This document shows, piece after piece, positions 39,080 through 42,496 of a DNA stretch of 42,496 nt. The notes under the pieces were generated by a model. The model made no database searches. It was not told the DNA's origin and saw nothing but the letters and a program-made list of their open reading frames with translations. This DNA comes from Roseobacter sp. (GTDB lineage Bacteria > Pseudomonadota > Alphaproteobacteria > Rhodobacterales > Rhodobacteraceae), in assembly GCF_024639605.1 (NCBI RefSeq), contig NZ_JAHEHZ010000010.1, positions 1 to 42,496 of the forward strand. The letters are read 5' to 3'. A program made the position numbers and the translations under genes. How positions within the stretch are numbered: position 1 is the first letter of the stretch; the number at the start of each line of letters is the position of its first letter.

Positions 39080-39087
39080 TTAACCAT
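39080..39087 (-). promoter_or_regulatory. CtrA-like half-site before the 432-residue gene
   Basis: TTAACCAT (plus strand) lies immediately upstream of the minus-strand ATG. No 11-nt-spaced TTAA partner exists, so it is only a half-site. Confidence 0.25.
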
Positions 39088-39303
39088 TCCGGGAGTGACA
39101 GAGGCCTCCAGGATGCGCGGGCAATCGGGCAAAAAGGCGGCGCCGGAAGGGTGACATCGCGTTGATTTCCCGCCGGCAGCGGCCTTTCCGGTGCCTTTTC
39201 CGTGGCATTGTCCGGCCTGACGCAACGCACCGTTTCCTGCCGGTTCGCTGCTGCCTTTCTGCTGCGACTTGCGCAGGCCCCGCGCGCGGCGCAATATCGC
39301 GCG

Positions 39304-39972
39304 ATGATCCGACGTGCTTTTCTCCGATATTCTGCAGCGGCCATCCTGGCGCTAATGACGGCCGGCGCGGACCCGACCGGTGCCACAGGATCCGACGCCC
39401 GCGCACTGCCCCAGATGCGCTGGCATCACGCCGAAAACAGCGCGCTCTGGAATGCTGCTGCTTTGGATGCGCTGCGCACCCACGGGCGCGAACTTGTTGA
39501 GATGGTGCCTGCCGATATCGGGGAATGGTGTCCGCTTTATCCGATTGCGGGTATTGCAGTGCGCGAGGCATTCTGGGTCGGCTTCATGTCGGCACTGGCC
39601 AAGCATGAGAGCACCTGGCGGCCCCGTGCGGTCGGCGGAGAAGGTCGATGGTACGGGCTGCTGCAGATCTCGCCTGCGACAGCGCGCGGATACGGATGCC
39701 GGGCGGGCACCGGCGAAGCACTCAAACGGGGTGGCGAAAACCTGAGCTGTGCCGTGCGGATCATGGCGTCGACCGTGCCGCGTGACGGGGTCATTGACGA
39801 TCGCGATACGCGCTGGCGCGGGGTGGCCGCAGACTGGGGGCCGCTGCGGGTGCCGCGTAAACGTAATGAAATGGCTGCATGGACAAATGCGCAGCCTTTT
39901 TGCCTTGCACCGCTGGTCCCGGCGAAACGGCCTGAACGCACGCCGGTCATTCCTGAGCCTGTCAGCCGATAA
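39304..39972 (+). CDS. Secreted lytic transglycosylase (SLT domain)
   Basis: 222 residues. A signal peptide is likely (basic start, hydrophobic 10-20, small residues near 25-29). The SLT lysozyme-like domain has the catalytic Glu102 in KHES and GLLQIS at 118-123. It would cleave MurNAc-GlcNAc bonds in the periplasm. Cys76, Cys132 and Cys149 may allow a disulfide. ATG at 39304 gives a proper signal peptide; the ORF track begins at 39202. It overlaps the next minus gene by 11 nt at the 3' end. Confidence 0.82.
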   Translation: MIRRAFLRYSAAAILALMTAGADPTGATGSDARALPQMRWHHAENSALWNAAALDALRTHGRELVEMVPADIGEWCPLYPIAGIAVREAFWVGFMSALAKHESTWRPRAVGGEGRWYGLLQISPATARGYGCRAGTGEALKRGGENLSCAVRIMASTVPRDGVIDDRDTRWRGVAADWGPLRVPRKRNEMAAWTNAQPFCLAPLVPAKRPERTPVIPEPVSR

Positions 39973-40399
39973 GCGAAAAGTGGTGGCGCTCTGACGCAAT
40001 CCCGCGGTCAGCAAAGGCCCGTTCCAGCGCCTCATGCGGTGGTGTGCATTCATAGGGCAGGCGGATTTTGCGTCCCTCATACGGGACCAGTGTCGCCCGC
40101 ACCGAGAAATCCAGCCGCGTATCAAGGCGGAGTTTCGAGATCTCGCTCAGCGCCATCTGTGCCTCCCGGCGGCCTGAGAACCAGCGCACGGTACGGTCAT
40201 CCAGATCAAGCCCCGCTTCGGGGTTGCTTATCAGCTCCCAGATCGCGGGAAGGCTGAAAAATCCGATGATCGCCACCAGCCACCAGGCGGCATCCAGAAG
40301 TACAATTGCTGCAAGGAGGGCCAGCCACACAAGTCCGACTGTCAGCAGGGCCGCACGGCTGCGACCCCGCCGCCGGTACTGAAACGCCTCAGCGGCCAC
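39962..40399 (-). CDS. Small two-helix membrane protein
   Basis: 145 residues, no named family recognised. A basic N-terminus is followed by two adjacent membrane segments near 17-36 and 38-56, then a cytoplasmic, PH-like beta-rich part with DLDDRTVRWFSGRR. It starts with GTG inside the last codons of the SDR gene (11-nt overlap) and its tail overlaps the transglycosylase gene. Confidence 0.65.
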   Translation of the reverse strand: MAAEAFQYRRRGRSRAALLTVGLVWLALLAAIVLLDAAWWLVAIIGFFSLPAIWELISNPEAGLDLDDRTVRWFSGRREAQMALSEISKLRLDTRLDFSVRATLVPYEGRKIRLPYECTPPHEALERAFADRGIASERHHFSLIG

Positions 40400-41129
40400 C
40401 TGTCACATCCAGGGTTGACCCGGTCACATAGCTTGCCTCATCCGATACCAGCCACATGATCGCCTGAGCCACTTCGTCAGCCGAGCCCTTGCGTTTCATC
40501 GGCACCATATGCGCTAGTTTGTCGGCACGGCCGGGCTCGCCGCCTTTGGCATGCAGTTCGGTTTCAATCAGTCCTGGACGGATCGCCATGACGCGGATAT
40601 TATCTGCGGCAACTTCGTCCGATAAGCCTTTGGTAAAGCAATCAATTGCAGCTTTCGATGCGGCATAATCCACGTACTGGTTTCCAGATCCAAGACGCGC
40701 CGCAGCTGAAGAGATATTTACGATCACACCCCCTTTGCCCTGTGCCTGCATCCGTAAAACGGCCTCTTTGGCCACCAGCATCGCGCCAATTACATTGATG
40801 TCGAACATCCTTTTCAGGCGCGCATGATCCATTTCGGTGAGCCTGGCCGTCTGATCAACGACACCTGCATTATTAATCAGCGCATCAATCCGCCCGAAGT
40901 GGTCGTCAATCTGTGCATACATCGCCGTGATATCCGCGGGGTCGGCCACATCGCCCTGGCACAGGATGACATCGGCGCCCTGCGCTTTGCAGTCGTTGGC
41001 AACCTTCTCTGCCTCAGCTGCACTGGAGCGATAGCTGAGTGCGAGGTCATAGCCGCGCGCAGCGGCGATGCGGGCGCAGGACGCGCCAATGCCGCTGGAG
41101 CCGCCGGTGATCAGAAGGACTGGTTTCAT
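40389..41129 (-). CDS. SDR-family oxidoreductase
   Basis: 246 residues, a classical short-chain dehydrogenase. The cofactor loop TGGSSGIG is at 8-15, NNAG at 86-89, a catalytic Ser at about 140, and Tyr155/Lys159 in YAASK. It resembles FabG-like reductases or glucose dehydrogenase-type SDRs; the substrate is not evident. Its ATG overlaps the pepN stop by one base. Confidence 0.88.
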   Translation of the reverse strand: MKPVLLITGGSSGIGASCARIAAARGYDLALSYRSSAAEAEKVANDCKAQGADVILCQGDVADPADITAMYAQIDDHFGRIDALINNAGVVDQTARLTEMDHARLKRMFDINVIGAMLVAKEAVLRMQAQGKGGVIVNISSAAARLGSGNQYVDYAASKAAIDCFTKGLSDEVAADNIRVMAIRPGLIETELHAKGGEPGRADKLAHMVPMKRKGSADEVAQAIMWLVSDEASYVTGSTLDVTGGR

Positions 41130-42496
41130 CAGGAATTTCCTCGGATTCTGGTAAGCATTTCAGTTGTATCGCGCGACAGATCAGGTGTGGCGAGGATCCG
41201 GTCCAGTTCAGATGCGATCAGCGCCTGCCGTGCATCGTCATATCGCCGCCAGGTCTGGAACGCTGAACACATGCGCGCCGTGGTCTGCGGATTTACCGGA
41301 TCGAGGCGTATCAGCCAGTCCGCCAGCAAGCGGTACCCTGCGCCGTCTTTTGCGTGAAAACCGGGGTGATGGCCGGCGAGCGCTCCCATGACCGAGCGGA
41401 ACCTGTTGGGGTTTTTCCAATTGAAGTCCGGGTGCTTTGTCAGCCGGGTCGCGATTGTCGCGGTCTGGTCAGGTCCAGAGGCCACCACCTGCAGCGCAAA
41501 CCATTTGTCCATAACAAGGCGGTCGCTTTTCCACTCCGCTTCAAAGGCGGCAAGGGCATCATCGCCGGTGCCGGCCTCCAGCATCACGCTCAGTGCGGCG
41601 AGCTTCTGGGTCATATTGTCCGCGGCTGCGTATTGCCTCGCAGCCTGCGCGCCGCCATCAAGGCGGCCCAGCAGAGCCAGCATGGCGTTTGAGAGGGCGC
41701 GGTGTCCGGCCTGAACGGCATCGGGACGAAAGGGGTCACTGACCTGATGGACGGCGTAAACCGTCTGCGCCAGATCGCCCAGGTGCGCGGCCCGTGCATC
41801 GCGCATCGCCTCGGTAGCAGCATAAATCGCATCGGGATCCGGGGTTGTGCCTTCTTTGTGCAGAGCTGTCGCAAGGTCTGACTGGCCTGGAAGGCCCAGC
41901 ATCAGAGCGCGGTAGGCCGGATCAAGCGTTTCGTCCTGTAACACCAGGCGCATCCCGTCCATATATGCGTGATCCGGTGCGTCCCCGGTCCGGATCGAGT
42001 TCAGCAGACTGTCGCGCGCGATGCTGCGCCCTGCTTCCCATCGGTTGAACGGATCGGTGTCATGCGCCAGCAGAAAGGCACGCTGCTCCACCGGCAGATC
42101 ACTTTCCAGAACGACAGGCGCGGAAAATCCGCGCAGTACAGACGGCACCGGCCGTGCATCGAGGCCTTCAAAAGTGAAGCTTTGGGTTGCTTCGGTCATT
42201 TCAAGAACCTGCGTCGGCATGACCTCATGACCATCCGGTGCCAGCAGACCTGCGGCAATCGGGATCACCTGCGGCAGTGGATCGGGTGTCGCGTCTGATG
42301 GCTTAAGGCTTTGTGTAAAGGTCAGGGTATATGTTCCTGAATTCCATTCTTCTTCTACCTTCAGTGTGGGTGTTCCGGCCTGGCTGTACCAGCGCATGAA
42401 CTGTGTCAGATCGCGCCCGGTCTGATCCTCAAATACCCGCAGCCAGTCTTCGATGGTGCAGGCCTCGCCGTCATGGCGGTCAAAATACAGGTTAAC
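41129..42496 (-). CDS. pepN: Aminopeptidase N, C-terminal part (partial)
   Basis: The frame is open to the window edge, giving 455 residues. FDRHDGEACTIEDW, FMRWYSQAGTP and NPNRFRSVMGAL match the region after the catalytic domain of E. coli-type PepN, an M1 zinc aminopeptidase. The zinc site (HEXXH) lies beyond the window. The end overlaps the SDR gene. Confidence 0.93.
   Translation of the reverse strand, partial: VNLYFDRHDGEACTIEDWLRVFEDQTGRDLTQFMRWYSQAGTPTLKVEEEWNSGTYTLTFTQSLKPSDATPDPLPQVIPIAAGLLAPDGHEVMPTQVLEMTEATQSFTFEGLDARPVPSVLRGFSAPVVLESDLPVEQRAFLLAHDTDPFNRWEAGRSIARDSLLNSIRTGDAPDHAYMDGMRLVLQDETLDPAYRALMLGLPGQSDLATALHKEGTTPDPDAIYAATEAMRDARAAHLGDLAQTVYAVHQVSDPFRPDAVQAGHRALSNAMLALLGRLDGGAQAARQYAAADNMTQKLAALSVMLEAGTGDDALAAFEAEWKSDRLVMDKWFALQVVASGPDQTATIATRLTKHPDFNWKNPNRFRSVMGALAGHHPGFHAKDGAGYRLLADWLIRLDPVNPQTTARMCSAFQTWRRYDDARQALIASELDRILATPDLSRDTTEMLTRIRGNS

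Overview
The window is about 42.5 kb of GC-rich chromosomal DNA from an alphaproteobacterium, most likely the Rhodobacterales (roseobacter/Rhodobacter group). The reasons are a dcw (division and cell wall) cluster carrying DUF2484-type small membrane genes, a long mraZ leader like the one that yields the sRNA UpsM in Rhodobacter sphaeroides, an alphaproteobacterial FtsZ with a long acidic linker, the aerobic-type CobS/CobT chelatase subunits, and DnaA- and CtrA-type sites near the cell-division genes. The identification is by gene content and protein resemblance only; no search was run.

Region 1 (57-804) is a gene-free leader upstream of mraZ. It holds three MraZ-box arrays with 10-nt periodicity. 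The last overlaps a good promoter, followed by a transcript of about 215 nt ending in a perfect 13-bp hairpin, which I read as an UpsM-type sRNA or attenuator.

Region 2 (805-22268) is the dcw cluster: mraZ, rsmH, ftsL, ftsI, murE, murF, mraY, a CHMI-like tautomerase gene, murD, an antisense HI0933-type flavoprotein gene, ftsW, murG, murC, three small membrane-protein genes (two of them a tandem DUF2484 pair), murB, ddlB, ftsQ, ftsA and ftsZ. Most junctions overlap by 1-4 nt, so translation is probably coupled. The products make lipid II from UDP-MurNAc in the cytoplasm (MurB-F, Ddl), move it onto and along the membrane carrier (MraY, MurG), polymerise and crosslink it at the septum (FtsW, FtsI) and organise the divisome (FtsL, FtsQ, FtsA, FtsZ). 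A full CtrA box sits before ddlB-ftsQA. A perfect DnaA box and a CtrA half-site precede ftsZ.

Region 3 (22352-27787) carries envelope and repair genes on the plus strand: lpxC (lipid A), bamD (outer-membrane protein assembly), recN (break repair) and a CLC-type chloride channel or transporter.

Region 4 (27788-35202) is mostly minus strand: a DUF427 protein, an M24B Xaa-Pro aminopeptidase, cobT and cobS, a J-domain protein, then bolA on plus, a DUF4177-like protein and a hot-dog thioesterase. A 460-nt stretch without a convincing gene follows.

Region 5 (35663-42496) holds gatB, two unrecognised genes, a secreted lytic transglycosylase (plus), a small two-helix membrane protein, an SDR oxidoreductase and the 3' part of pepN, which runs off the window. 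I saw no tRNA, rRNA, insertion sequence, prophage or CRISPR array. The most interesting material is regulatory (mraZ leader, CtrA and DnaA sites) and the non-canonical genes embedded in the dcw cluster.
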